Part shown: positions 1 through 10,916 of the stretch, piece by piece
Layout of the letters: each line of letters begins with the position of its first letter
Position numbering within the stretch: position 1 is the first letter of the stretch
Assembly: GCF_000003815.2 (NCBI RefSeq)
Contig: NC_049982.1
Span: 15,938,392-16,002,391, forward strand
From: Branchiostoma floridae
Lineage: Eukaryota > Chordata > Leptocardii > Amphioxiformes > Branchiostomatidae
DNA length: 64,000 nucleotides
Direction: 5' to 3'
Notes under the pieces: model-generated
Databases searched by the model: none
What the model saw: the letters and a program-made list of their open reading frames with translations, nothing else
Told to the model about the DNA's origin: nothing
Made by a program: the position numbers and the translations under genes

Positions 1-689
1 TCTGCGTTCTGCCGTGCAGCTATTTCCCTTTGCACTTGAAGCATCCAGGATCAAACCCGATCCCCAAGAGAGGTTAACCATGCAAAGTGCCAGGCAAACA
101 AATCACGGCATCGTCCACGATAAACCGGTTATCCTCAGATATATATACAACGATGGACAAAGGGAGTCAATTCATTGATCTGACAGCACTCGTTTTCTAT
201 TGTATAAAGTATCTTTTTAGCCATTCACAGCACTGAAATGTGTTCTAGATATACAGGGAAAGCCTTTTTAGTTTCCTAAGCAGGAGATGCCGTTGTTCTG
301 TTAGGACGCATATTGATTCAAGTTTAAAGTCTAGGTATATTTCACGACTAGCGCGATGTTGCTGAAGAATGCTGAGTACCATATCTAATAAGGACACAGA
401 CGATCAAACCAGTAACCTGTAACTTTTATCTTTACTGTAAAGGCGCTTCCATATAGCTATCATGGATAGGTGGCATTAAATTGCAAACGATATTATCTAT
501 CAATCAACTGAGAAGCAATCACAGCATTCCATGGCACATATAACAACGATGCATGATGTGTTCTGCGTTTCGATGTGTCAACGACCACTGTGCTGTGTAT
601 TGAGTTTCTGATAAAGCCACAGCAAGTAAATTCTATGGATGACATCAGCGCGCGCATTAATTTTCGCCTGATTTCAAGCGGCCTCCCTT
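1..689. other. Non-coding flank, nothing recognised
   Basis: AT-rich sequence without a convincing exon, repeat or regulatory site. Short open frames here lack splice context and protein-like composition. If the GPCR downstream has its 5' exons in this direction, they are not visible here and probably lie beyond the window start. Confidence 0.5.
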
Positions 690-1430
690 GGTACTGCAGC
701 GCAACTTCCGGGTTTGCTATCTCGTGTTCTGAGCAAGCTATGGTCACGATTTTGAAGTGTTAGATAGCTCTCGTGCTCAGAAATAAGTGACATAAGTTTG
801 GGCCCCCTAGCGTCTAGTTTTGGGAAAGCAGGGGCATTTTTGTCAAAAACTTCTGAAGACGATAACTCAAGAAGGGAACAACGGATGTTCATCATTTTTG
901 GTATGTAGGTACCTTAGACAATGTTTTACAAGATAATATACTAAGTATGCAAAACAGGAGTACATTTGCATAATTAATGAGAATATTCTATCATAGCAGT
1001 TTTTTCAATGTATCTCTTGTTCCAGACATGCCGTGGTCTTGATATTTTGGTGGTAGATAGCTTTTGGTGTCATAAAATAGTGGGGCAAGTTTCAGCCCCC
1101 TAACATTTAATTGTGGAACTGCATGGGTGTTTTTGTCAAGACACTCCAAAGAGGATAACTGCAGAAAGAAACGACGGATTGCCTGCATTTTAGGCATGCG
1201 GGTAGCTTAGGCAAAGATGTTCATAATGATATACATGTTATGCAAATGAGGACTTAATTTGCATAATTAATGAGGAAATTAATTTGCATAATTAATGAGG
1301 AAATTGTATAGTTCCATTGTTTTCAATAACTGGACCACAATACATGTAACACATGTTAATTACGATAGGTGGAATATAAGCAGATACCAAATATGGTAAT
1401 GAGGAACTTATTTGCATAATTTATGTAAAA
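690..1430 (+). repeat. Dispersed repeat copy with two diverged tandem units
   Basis: Two diverged units of about 295 bp follow each other, at about 717-1010 and 1010-1300. Each has the same order of landmarks: a 'tatctcgtgttc'-like start, 'ggccccctag' or 'gccccctaac', a 'gataactc'-like block, a 'gatttttggtatgtaggta'-like block, then ATTTGCATAATTAATGAG. The last motif is at 964, 1257 and 1282, with a weaker copy near 1410. The same family, same strand, fills VPS36 intron 1 at 25.2-26.3 kb. No open reading frame is preserved, so this looks like a non-autonomous or satellite-like repeat. Confidence 0.8.
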
Positions 1431-2112
1431 ATTGCAAAACCTCTTTATGATTAATAATGGGAATTTTATAACTGTGACATGTGTACGTTAGTCAATGATG
1501 AACAACACCATGCATAAATTATGTTAATGTGTTAGTCAATTGCATGAAAGTTACGAAAGCTCTAAATTTTCATGGAGGTATGAGGTCGCCGAACTCTAGT
1601 TTTGAAAATGTAGACATCATGTTTTTTTTTTCACCCATCTTGTTTTTTTTTCGCCCTGTCGCACTATTTTTGCAGTCTGCAGAGGATGTCATCCATAAAA
1701 TTTACTTGCTGTGGCCTATAGGAATAGACTTAACTTTCACCCATTCTGTGACATTTTGTTTTGGAGCTGTTTCGTAACTATCTGGTAGATGTATTTGTCA
1801 TAGCTTGTGTTATTGGAATGGATTTGTTTTTTGCTTCCAAATTGATACTATTGTAATCAAGATAGATAGCATAGAAACGTTATTACAGGAATCTTGATAA
1901 CAACTGTGGATAATTGCTATAATAGATGAGCGAAAATAATGTGATTTCATCGTAGTGAATAACAGAGTATCCGGACGGGCATGCCATTCCGCTGTAATCT
2001 TTATTGATTTCACTTGATCGATTCAATTATGCCTGGAAATTACTTTGCTGTGGACACCGTGACATTCCATGAATCTTGGAAAATAATTCTACATCAGTTA
2101 GCTAAAAAGCAC

Positions 2113-2410
2113 TATGACTAAAGGCTTGACCATGTCTACTGTACAAGAACTCTTCATTATCACTCTATTTCTGAAATTGAATATCCTACAAAGATACTTC
2201 AGCTTTAAATTCATTGAAATACTGATAAGCAGTGTGCTAGCAAAGAAACAGGCTGATCGACATACGATATGGTTAAAGGCTTGACACTGGTAACTGTACA
2301 AGAAATCTTCACTATAATTGACCCCGTTTCTGGTATGGGCAATTGTCCAAGCGGAATTCAGTGTTAAACGTATTGAACTATTGATGGATCCAAAGTCAGT
2401 TAGCTTGTAG
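2113..2410. repeat. Diverged local tandem duplication, about 155 bp period
   Basis: The segment from about 2117 ('actaaaggcttgac', then 'actgtacaagaa') recurs from about 2272 ('gttaaaggcttgac', then 'aactgtacaagaa'). The following 'tttctg' and the 'ttcattgaaatactgat' / 'gtattgaactattgat' segments also match at the same spacing. The two copies are substantially diverged. No coding potential is evident. Confidence 0.65.
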
Positions 2411-2419
2411 TACATTAGT

Positions 2420-4620
2420 CATGGCAGATGTGAGGGCTAACGTAGAGATAAGCTTAATGGGTTGGGTTTGATAACACTGTCAACTCACGCACAGGCGGCC
2501 TGCCCACGCATTAATCCTACTGATGTAGTGGTGTCTTTTATAAACTATAAGTAAGTCCTGCAGCTGGCTCTGTGACAAAGATCTCAAAAAGGTCGGGGAA
2601 CATTTTGTAAATCTCTCCTTGCATTTTCGATTTCCCTCAGGTCTCAAATGCGTACTTATATGGATATTTGAGCATTTTTCAAATATCAAATGTCCCAAGC
2701 CTGTATTTCTTCTATGGCTTGAAGGAGTAAGAATGCGGAATTCGGCTATGAAGTGATTTTTTTCACACTGGTGGTTACTCGATGGATTTGGTCATGAATA
2801 TCGGCCACAGGTTGACATGGTTGGCAATGGTGACAAGAAGTTGAAGGTTGTACCTTGCAGTTCAGGGTTAATTGATTGCGCCATCCCCATTTGAAACAAG
2901 GTGATTCATTTGCTCATGATTATACCATGTGTCTGGACACAGATTTAGCACCAGGAGATTATATGGTGAGAGAGTCAAAGCACAGCACAAGTGACCAGGT
3001 GGCCTGTTTTCTTCCAACGTAATGGGGCCAATTACTCTTCCATTGATTTTTTAGACCACATTTAGCTTCTATATCTAGAGAGAGTAATTTTTGCTCAGAT
3101 TATCTCTTAGTGAGTCCAGATCTTCTTCATCATTCTTCCATTTAACGGGCAACTCATCCTTTATTTTCATTCTGATGCAAATTCATATTGTTATATTGTC
3201 ATAGATAAATAAATAACGTTATATATAAATGTTATCATGCATGGCTGAAATATTACAAACGATTTCATCAACGCGAATATTTTGGCACATTAATCGTATC
3301 ATTTATGATATGATTCACCTGACAGGGATGTAAAATGTAGACGTGATATTAAAGCGATCGCGAGGGCAAATTCTAGTTTTGATTCAAAGACTGATTTTTG
3401 ATACCCCAATAAACCTAGTCCCAGAACGTTTCAGTACATGTTTGCTCAGAGAATCACTTCATTAAAGTCTCACCAAAGAACCGACTCCGATAATTCACCA
3501 TTTTGGTATCCTTACGATCGATCGGCAGGAGGCAGTGTCAGGGTCAAACATAGTTAAGACTCTCAGATGTCCATAAATATGCTGGGTCCAGCTGCCTGAT
3601 CCTTTTGTAGTTTATAGTTTACAACCTTGACGACAATTTTTGCCGCAATATTAATCTTTCAGACATTCACTTTTTGGTCTGGGCTGTTATTCCGTTATGT
3701 AAACTCGCGAAAACAGCATGCATTTGACGACCATGTAGGCGATGAAAAAAAAAGAACGCTAAACGCATTTTCTGTACCGCAGAATGGGTTCATTTAAGCG
3801 ATTGTATTGGAAACCTGTAATTGACGCAAAGGCAGATTGTAAAGCAGGGACGGTACTGAAATGGAGATAAATGAAGACTAAATGATCCATTTTGTTCATG
3901 CGTCATCGGTTCCAGCAGATGCTCCAGTGAGATTGGTATCGCTTCTCGTAGGGTTCGATGATTTAGACTTATTACGTGTCCGTGCGGAGATTGTTTTTCT
4001 TGGTAATAACCCGACCCTCGATAATGCAGACGGTGGTAAATCAGCACGGAGAGAACCAGCGCAGCTGCTTTTCTTCTAAGGCTCACGGGTTTGTAACGAC
4101 TGTAAAGAGGCAATATAACACAGTTCGCACATCATACTGATTAGGTTATCAATTTCCCTTTGTGGGACACTGCCAACCATCATAGTTTGGTAGGAAATGT
4201 GTTAAAGAAGCAATGGAACTCTGCAGCGTGTCACGGCCAGTTATTGAAATGGGGATAAAACCCATCATAGCCACATTAGTATATCAATTGGTTCCGCTTC
4301 GTCTAGTTTTTCTCCCTTTTTATGTGTTTTGTATGATTCCATCATTCAGTCAAGGCAAACTAGTAATCGTTTCCATTTTTTCTTGTCGTGTAGCTTGTTA
4401 AGTTTTGTAGATTTGACTCCGTTTTAGCAAGTCAGTCGTGGTACTAGTTTGCCATTCACATTAACTATAAAAGACACCTGGCAGTTCATTTTCTCCACAA
4501 AAATAGAGGTCTCGTTATTTTGCATTTTTATTTACGTCAACTTTCGTACAGCATTAACAGCTGGACTGCCGATGGAAGATTGAACGCTGCCAGTGTGCAG
4601 AGAGGGAAGAAATAACTTCA
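2420..4620. other. Intergenic stretch, no gene seen
   Basis: AT-rich DNA. Open frames in it (for example on the minus strand at 3790-4113) lack splice context, domain resemblance or protein-like composition. I see no RNA gene or clear repeat boundary. Confidence 0.45.
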
Positions 4621-4626
4621 CATTCA

Positions 4627-4997
4627 CTTTTGTATATCTCTAATAGTAGCTATTGCCTCTGGAAGTTTGTTCCATTGTCTTACTGTTGTTGGAAGGAAAT
4701 TTCTCCTGTCTGCCAGTGTGAGAGTCGGGGATCACCAGAGTGTGCTATGATTTTGTTGACTGGCGTGTCACTAGGCGAGCCCCATTAAGAAGACTAGTCC
4801 ATACATACCGTGAAAAAGAGTCAAGGTTCTAACTTTCCTGCGATGCATATGGTCCAAAGGTTGCGTGCATTTGTCAGGGCAGCTGAGGGAGGTTTCATAT
4901 TAAAGTTTATTTTTCAAAGCTCTATTTTGTACGGGGTCAAGCCTTGCAAGCTGGGTTTCACAAGAAGACATCCATTCATTGGGGGTATACTAGTAAT
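4627..4997 (-). pseudogene. Degenerate 3' end of a non-LTR retrotransposon (LINE) ORF2
   Basis: On the minus strand, broken frames read LARLDPVQNRALK near the proximal end, then RRKVRTLTLFHGMYG, and finally RRNFLPTTVRQWNKLPEA followed shortly by a stop. This order (an 'L..VQ..A' helix, then 'RR...LTLF...', then 'RRNFLP.TVR.WN.LP') is the classic extreme C-terminus of reverse transcriptase ORFs of CR1/L2-like LINEs. Stops and frame changes between the blocks show it is dead. Only the last 120 or so codons are represented, as expected of a 5'-truncated insertion. Confidence 0.75.
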
Positions 4998-5019
4998 CTA
5001 TATGGTCGCTCTTTAAGTT

Positions 5020-5750
5020 AGTTACAGAGGAAAAGACACCTTTCTGAGTAGGCCTAGTCGATCGACCGCATCTGGGCGTTTGTTTGTCTGTCTGTGGTTA
5101 TTGGTGGTTAGCATAACTTCATAATGTGGTATGCGGGCAGGTCTTGTTTGATTTGATTTAATCAATTTGATTTGATTGGCATAGCAGCTACGTTATTCTG
5201 TAGCTGAGGGCTTCGTTTCTGTAAAAGGAGAAGCCTCTAGATCTTGTGGCGGTATAGAGCTGAAAATTACAATAGACATTTTTTATGTATGTTCCATAGA
5301 CTTAAAGGTCACATAAGGTTCTCCGTCAGTTGTAAACGTAACAATGAAGAGCGATAATGTGTATGCCGATAAAGTTTTCTGTGGAGCATTAGCGACATCA
5401 AATTCAATAATATGTTTTCTATGGTGGTAATTAGGGGATGACATGTATATCCAATAGAGCTAGAGCTTCAGTGTATGACGCGGAAAGGCGTCGTGTTTTC
5501 TTTAGAAATCGGCCATTTTCTATGGAGTGCCAGTTAATGCAACTGACGTCAATACGTCTTCCTACCGAGGGTATTTATAAATAAAGTTGTTTGGCGACAG
5601 CCGTATGTTTGACGTGGGAAGGTTTGCATATGCGTCATGCCTTTTCTTCTTCTTTCTGTTTCTCTACTTTTTTTCTACTTATAATATGCAGAACGCTCGC
5701 ACGTCTCATAGGGTTTCATGCATCTTCTTTCTTTTTGGCAACGGCAACCA
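5020..5750. other. Intron or upstream region of the GPCR exon, with CRE and TATA-like motifs
   Basis: No separate gene. A perfect palindromic cAMP-response element TGACGTCA lies at 5544-5551 and a TATA-like tttataaata at about 5574-5583. A pyrimidine-rich tract (about 5637-5675) leads to the first visible GPCR exon. An open frame runs in phase from about 5587 into that exon, but its N-terminal part is mostly encoded by the T-rich tract and is probably intronic. Confidence 0.4.
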
Positions 5751-5751
5751 G

Positions 5752-8700
5752 GCGGTGTGCAACCCGATGTTCTACCACAACAGGGCGACCAAATCCATGG
5801 CGCGCAAGGCCATCGTCATGTCCTGGGTCCTGTCCATCATCCTCAGCAGCCCCGTGCTGTTTGGTATCGCCACGGAGTTTGACCAGGCCCGGTGCGGCTG
5901 CGTCACCAGTCGCTTCGACTTCTCTACCTACACGTACTGCCGGGCCTTCCGCATGGCCACGGCCATCGGGCCTGTTCTGGTCATCTGCTTCTGCTACTGG
6001 TAAGAGAATTGCTATGGAAGAAATGATAACATTAATGATCGTAAGGTTAGAGTTATGGTAATGACCTGGTCCGCCAATTCTCAACAAGCTACCATACATT
6101 AGCGCAACCAGTCCCGGTGTATACGGGCCAACCCGACACAAAAAGACGACATGTGAAATTGCGGGGAACGCCGAAGAAATGATTTAATAAATCGTATCTA
6201 TATGCCTGGTTTGCACTGATATCGAGGATATTATTATAACTGTTCTGAAAAAAAAAGTATTTGTTGATCTACACGTGCATTGTTACTTCTTGATTTCGGT
6301 TATGACTGAAGCATACATATCTTGTTGCTTTTTGCATTACAACCGAACGTGAATATAAGTGAGCTGGGGTCTCTATGTTAATCCTTACTTTACCACTATG
6401 TAGTCCCCATAATCTCAACCCACCCCCTCTCACCAGGCAAATCTTCGCGGTGGTGCGGAAGCAGTGCCGCGCCATTAACCAGCTGCCGGGCACGGACAAG
6501 CAGGCCCGTCTGCGCGTGACGGAGGCCAAGGCTGCCCGCATGCTCGGCGTGGTGATCATCGCGTTCGTGGTGTGCTACATCCCGTTCACCGTGGTGCTGA
6601 TGGTCGGCAAGGAGAAGGTTCCCCCCGTCTGGCAGACTGTGGCGCACTGGATGTCTTACAGGTAATACAAACATGTGCAATACAGTCTTGTTTGGAGATG
6701 AGTATTGGCCACGTTTGCCTAGCCTGAGTACCATCCGATTTCTAGCGGGGATTCATTTTTTTAGGGTAGCGAGTGTAGGGAGCCCCGATAGAAATCGGAT
6801 GGTACCCATGCTATACAACCGTGGCCAATGCCCAACTTCGAACAGACAAATAAGGAGTAGACACCATCTCATGGGCAGTTTATGAAAGAGGGGCGACATG
6901 CATACATACGTGCATATTCAAAATGTCCTGAGCTTAGGTCAGACGTATCTACAAACAACTCAAAACCATCATTGCTTTATATGTTCTTGCGAAGCCTGTT
7001 GTCCAGTTGGTCTCCATTGCGTAATATATGTATAACGTTTGTCATTATCTTCTCCATGTTTCAGTTCTGCCGTGCTCAACCCAATCTCGTATGGACTGCA
7101 GGCACGCGAGATCCGGCGAGGTTTCGCCAAGTTTCTGCCCAGCTTCTGCTCCGGCGAAGCTCGTCGCGGCTCGATTGAAACGGCTGAAACCGGAGGTTTG
7201 TCAAATGTACCTCAGAAACACGGTCGTGTGTCGCATGGATTTCATAACAGAAGTTTTCATTAGTACCATCTATATAAAAATAATGTTGATGATTACATGA
7301 TATAGCTTTTAGAAACAAGTATGTTGACTTGTCTGAAGGAAACCGCCTGAAGGATGACCGAGAGATAAAGCCGAACCCGGTCTTCGCCTTTGATGGAAAA
7401 ATCAACCCGGACGACATTATCATCGACGAACAGTCGCCACCCAAGAAGGTACATAGAGAGTGATAACCGATGTTTAAAGGGGGTGTCTAACTAAACATTT
7501 GGACATTGGCAAAAAAGAAAAAAATCGCAAATGGCACAAATTGGTGCAGAATAGCTCAATTTATATGTTTAGACATCTTACCTATGCATCACAAGTGAAA
7601 ATCCTGTAATCATCGTTTTTTATACATTTTTAAATCTAATCTTTATGCATTAGTTTTTTTAGGTCTGTGCTGAGATTCCCAATAACCTGCTCATCTTGGC
7701 TTCATACGCAAATGCTCATACTTTAGTGTGACCGCAAGGGATAATTGGCAGAAATTCGCAAAGTTGCAAACTTCCTACGCAGTCCAGTGAAACACCTGCT
7801 TTGAGACTAAGACTTCATCTTTTGCGCCTCTCTGTACGACAGTAGCGAAACTCAGTCCTGAAGCCCATGTCCCATTTTCACGACTGTTGTATGAATATCC
7901 TAATCTTAAAACAGACGTGTTGTGCATGTATCAGTTTTCACCGTCCCTTGCACGTGGTACAGTTGCTGATAATCAGATCAGGGAACATGCCATTCCACCC
8001 GAAATGATTCTTACTGTACAGAATATTTGCAGTGTAACACATCTTGTACTGTTATTCCCATTGCATATTCTTTAGTCATTTCGTTCCTATATCAGTTCTC
8101 AATTATGATATGAATCCGCCGTTTCTACTTATATTTACTTCAGTTTATTTTGTAGTTATTTTGATTTAACTTTTCTAAGGCGAGCTCCAGTTCCCAGGCC
8201 TCCACTCTGACGGGCGAGTCGGTGAAGAGTAACATCTACGTGCGGAAGGTGGTGATCACCAACCCGACTGTTTACTACCGCTGTTCGGCTCCTGATACTG
8301 TATCACTCCGCCCTAATCCTGACGGCATCAGCCTCTCCTCGAGGTAGAAAATAATGTTCCACTTGTAAATTGATTGGTTATATATATATATTCCTCTTTT
8401 GCTTTGTTTGTTTGTTTATGTATCGTATTTTGTTGGTCATTTTGTACCATGGGTTTACATAAACTTTGTGTATATAGACTTATAAGACTCATAAGGAAAC
8501 TCTAAACTGTATCTGTTCTATACTTTATCTGACCCTTGCCCGCATGACCTCAATGAAAAGCGGCTTGCAGGTCGATTTGAGCTTTCATGAATAAACAAAG
8601 GTTCAAACAAACAAACAAACAAACAAAACATTCATCCAACTAGATCCCCTTAAAGACCAAAACATCAAAATTGACACCCCTGAAAGATCCTGAAACCTGT

Positions 8701-9352
8701 TTGTCACTCTCCCCGGATATCCCCGGACAGCGACGAACACGAGTCGGACTTCCACCCGTTCGACCCGTGGCGCCCGTCCACGTCCACCCTGGGTGAGAAC
8801 TGCGCACGCTCACCCGAGGACATCTTCACCATCACCATGGCAACCACACGGAAGAACGAGAGCAGGAGGAAGTTCCGTGATGCAGTGCGGAAGATCCTAT
8901 TGGCCAGAAGACTGCGCTGTCAGAAGGCAAAACCAGGTGATTTTTTCCACGATGTCCTTGATCCGAATATTTATCTAACAAGTTATCTATTTATTCGTTT
9001 GGATGATGTTGCAGTCACCCAAGGCCACCCAACTAGCTGTGCCTATTGATCCGCATAGCTAATATCAATAGCTATCTTTAGATAGCCAATGTATTACACA
9101 TTCAGCGTAAAATAATCTTTTCTTCCAGAATACTAGTATGTCCTAGTCAGAATGAAGATGATTGTAGCTTGATGTCGCTCCCGTCCTGTTCTGTTTATAG
9201 GCCAGCTGTATCCGCCGAGCCGCCGGGACCATCTAGGCCCGGCCTCCACCACCGACCTGCCCGGGCACAAGAAGGTGGTGACCGACCGCTGTCCGTACCT
9301 GGTCCTGCTGGAGAAAACTAACGGCACGGGCTCCGACCGGGACCACGTCTGA
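5752..9352 (+). CDS. Class A (rhodopsin-like) G-protein-coupled receptor, 3' part, TM4 to C-terminus
   Basis: Seven exons, phases consistent: 5752-5999, 6437-6661, 7065-7195, 7306-7448, 8180-8343, 8731-8936, 9201-9352 (TGA). They encode about 422 residues. Visible residues 1-6 are AVCNPM, the start of intracellular loop 2 just after the usual DRY. TM4 is about residues 20-39 and TM5 about 66-82. TM6 (about 116-139) carries CYIP in place of the usual CWxP. TM7 has NPISY (residues 163-167, the NPxxY motif). A tail of about 250 residues follows, rich in Ser, Pro and Arg. The basic third loop before TM6 (VTEAKAARMLG) resembles amine or melatonin-type receptors, but I cannot assign a ligand. Acting at the plasma membrane through G proteins is the family role. 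Exons for the N-terminus and TM1-3 are not found, so the gene is 5'-incomplete here. The acceptor at 7306 is weak and chosen by phase. The C-terminus ends in RDHV. Confidence 0.85.
6721..6814. repeat. Short fold-back (MITE-like) element in a GPCR intron
   Basis: Arm 6721-6750 and arm 6785-6814 are about 30 bp long and nearly perfect reverse complements, around a loop of about 34 bp. The core shared by both arms is taccatccgatttct. The element lies wholly within the intron between the TM6 and TM7 exons. No coding capacity. Confidence 0.8.
8603..8628. repeat. (CAAA)n microsatellite
   Basis: About six tandem CAAA units in the GPCR intron between 8344 and 8730. Confidence 0.85.
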
Positions 9353-10052
9353 ACAACCGGCCAACGATGTGCTGGGACGGGAGGGTAGTAGGGCTGGAGA
9401 AAGTTTTTAAAAAGGGCTTTGTGAAAAAGACACTGCCCCGGAGATTAAAGATGTTTGTACGTGTGTATTGCTATGTAGAGGTAAGTGAGATGTGTAACAC
9501 CCTTAAACGATGAAATCACACAGGTAGCGTTCTAGAGATCAGTCATGGTAGACGTGAAATATTGTCGTAATGTACATGCATATAGTTTGACATCATCATC
9601 ACATCATATAGTGTAACAGTAGTCAGTAGGTGAATACTTCGTAGTATATCTCCGTAGTAACATCATGGTGAGATTGCATTACGATTATTATCGTCTATAT
9701 GATGAAAGTTATGGAGAACTGAGTGTTTTTGTACCTGGCTTTTGACACGGAATGTTATCGTAAGAAAATGAGGCTATTTTGAGATGTAGAAATGAGCTCA
9801 CTACATGTACATGGTTGGATTATATACCTACCAGAATAGTTTGTATTTTCGAAGGAGAACGGGGCATTATATTTGAAATATTTCTATTAGCTATATGTGA
9901 TAAAGCTGGGTATGTGATAGAAGGCTAGGTAGTTTGTGTGTGGACATAAGTACTCCCATTCCAAGTCCAAGGTCAGCGGGGACTGGAAACACCTCTATCC
10001 TCCTTGTCATCCCCAAGTCTAGATTTCCATTTTAAAAGTCCCCATCCTTATA

Positions 10053-10215
10053 TTCAAGAGAGACAACAAGGGCGACGATTTACGNNNNNNNNNNNNNNNN
10101 NNNNNNNNNNNNNNNNNNNNNNNNNNNNNNNNNNNNNNNNNNNNNNNNNNNNNNNNNNNNNNNNNNNNNNNNNNNNNNNNNNNNTTCAGAGAGACAACAA
10201 GGGCGACGATTTACG
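10053..10215 (+). repeat. Direct repeat flanking an assembly gap
   Basis: The 27-base string starting gagagacaacaagggc and ending gatttacg occurs immediately left of the N run (within 10053-10084) and immediately right of it (10185-10215). Preceding bases also match (ttcaa versus ttca). The two flanks therefore look like the same locus sequenced twice, or a tandem repeat that stopped the assembly. Confidence 0.85.
10085..10184. other. Assembly gap (100 N)
   Basis: Exactly 100 N, the conventional size for a gap of unknown length. See the flanking direct repeat. Confidence 0.99.
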
Positions 10216-10489
10216 TGTTAAAATACAATGTTCCATGCATGAAACCTTAGACTTTAAATTCTACTTCAAAATAATGCAATGAAATGACACTATCTAGCGG
10301 AATAAAGCAGTAATGCAGAAGAGCTTACAACCTATTCTGTGTTACTGCTCTATTTCGCTAGATCCCTGTATTCCTTGATAGTGCATGAGAAAATTATACA
10401 TTGTATCTGCATTGTAACCAGGACCTACTTGACCTTAATTACAATGCCTTTTATGCGTCAGTCTGCATGCTCTGTTGTATCTTATTCTG

Positions 10490-10916
10490 TTTTGTAATGG
10501 ATTTTTATACTAGGGTGTTAGTAGGATACCGTATAGATGTCATCTGGTGGGTGTGTTTCCATGTGGTATCTATGATATCATGCAGTACATACTAAATGTT
10601 GAATCTATCAAAGCTACCAATATGAGTCCAACCATTTGGTGTATACTAGTTTATTCGTGTTGTCTTGTATCTGTCGTGTTGTTTCGAAGTTGCATATTTT
10701 GTATTAGGATGTTATTTGCAATATTACTGTATATATGTCATTTTGTACTAGGATGTTATGATACTGTGTCATCTTGTGTATTTCCATTTAGTATGTACAA
10801 TATCATACAGTACTTTCTACAGCTTGAATCTCTGTCGAGCTATCAAATCTGCCAAGATTGCCAAGATGAGGTCAATCATGTGGGTTATTCTAAATTAGTT
10901 TATTCGTGTTGTTTAG
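10490..10916 (+). repeat. Diverged tandem duplication, about 245 bp period
   Basis: Landmarks recur in the same order: 'gtgtttccatgtggtatctatgatatcat' near 10551 against 'gtatttccatttagtatgtacaatatcat' near 10778; 'ttgaatct...ctatcaaa' near 10600 against 'ttgaatctctgtcgagctatcaaa' near 10825; 'ctagtttattcgtgttgt' near 10648 against 'ttagtttattcgtgttgt' near 10896. It lies downstream of the GPCR stop codon, possibly in its 3' UTR. The short open frames here follow from low GC and do not look coding. Confidence 0.75.

Noticed and set aside
3790-4113. 107-codon minus-strand frame
   Set aside because: No recognisable domain and no splice or promoter context in AT-rich non-coding DNA.
7313-7448. 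Using the acceptor at 7311-7312 (cttttag) for the fourth visible GPCR exon
   Set aside because: It puts the exon out of frame with the TM7 exon and hits an early stop; the weaker AG at 7304-7305 keeps the frame.
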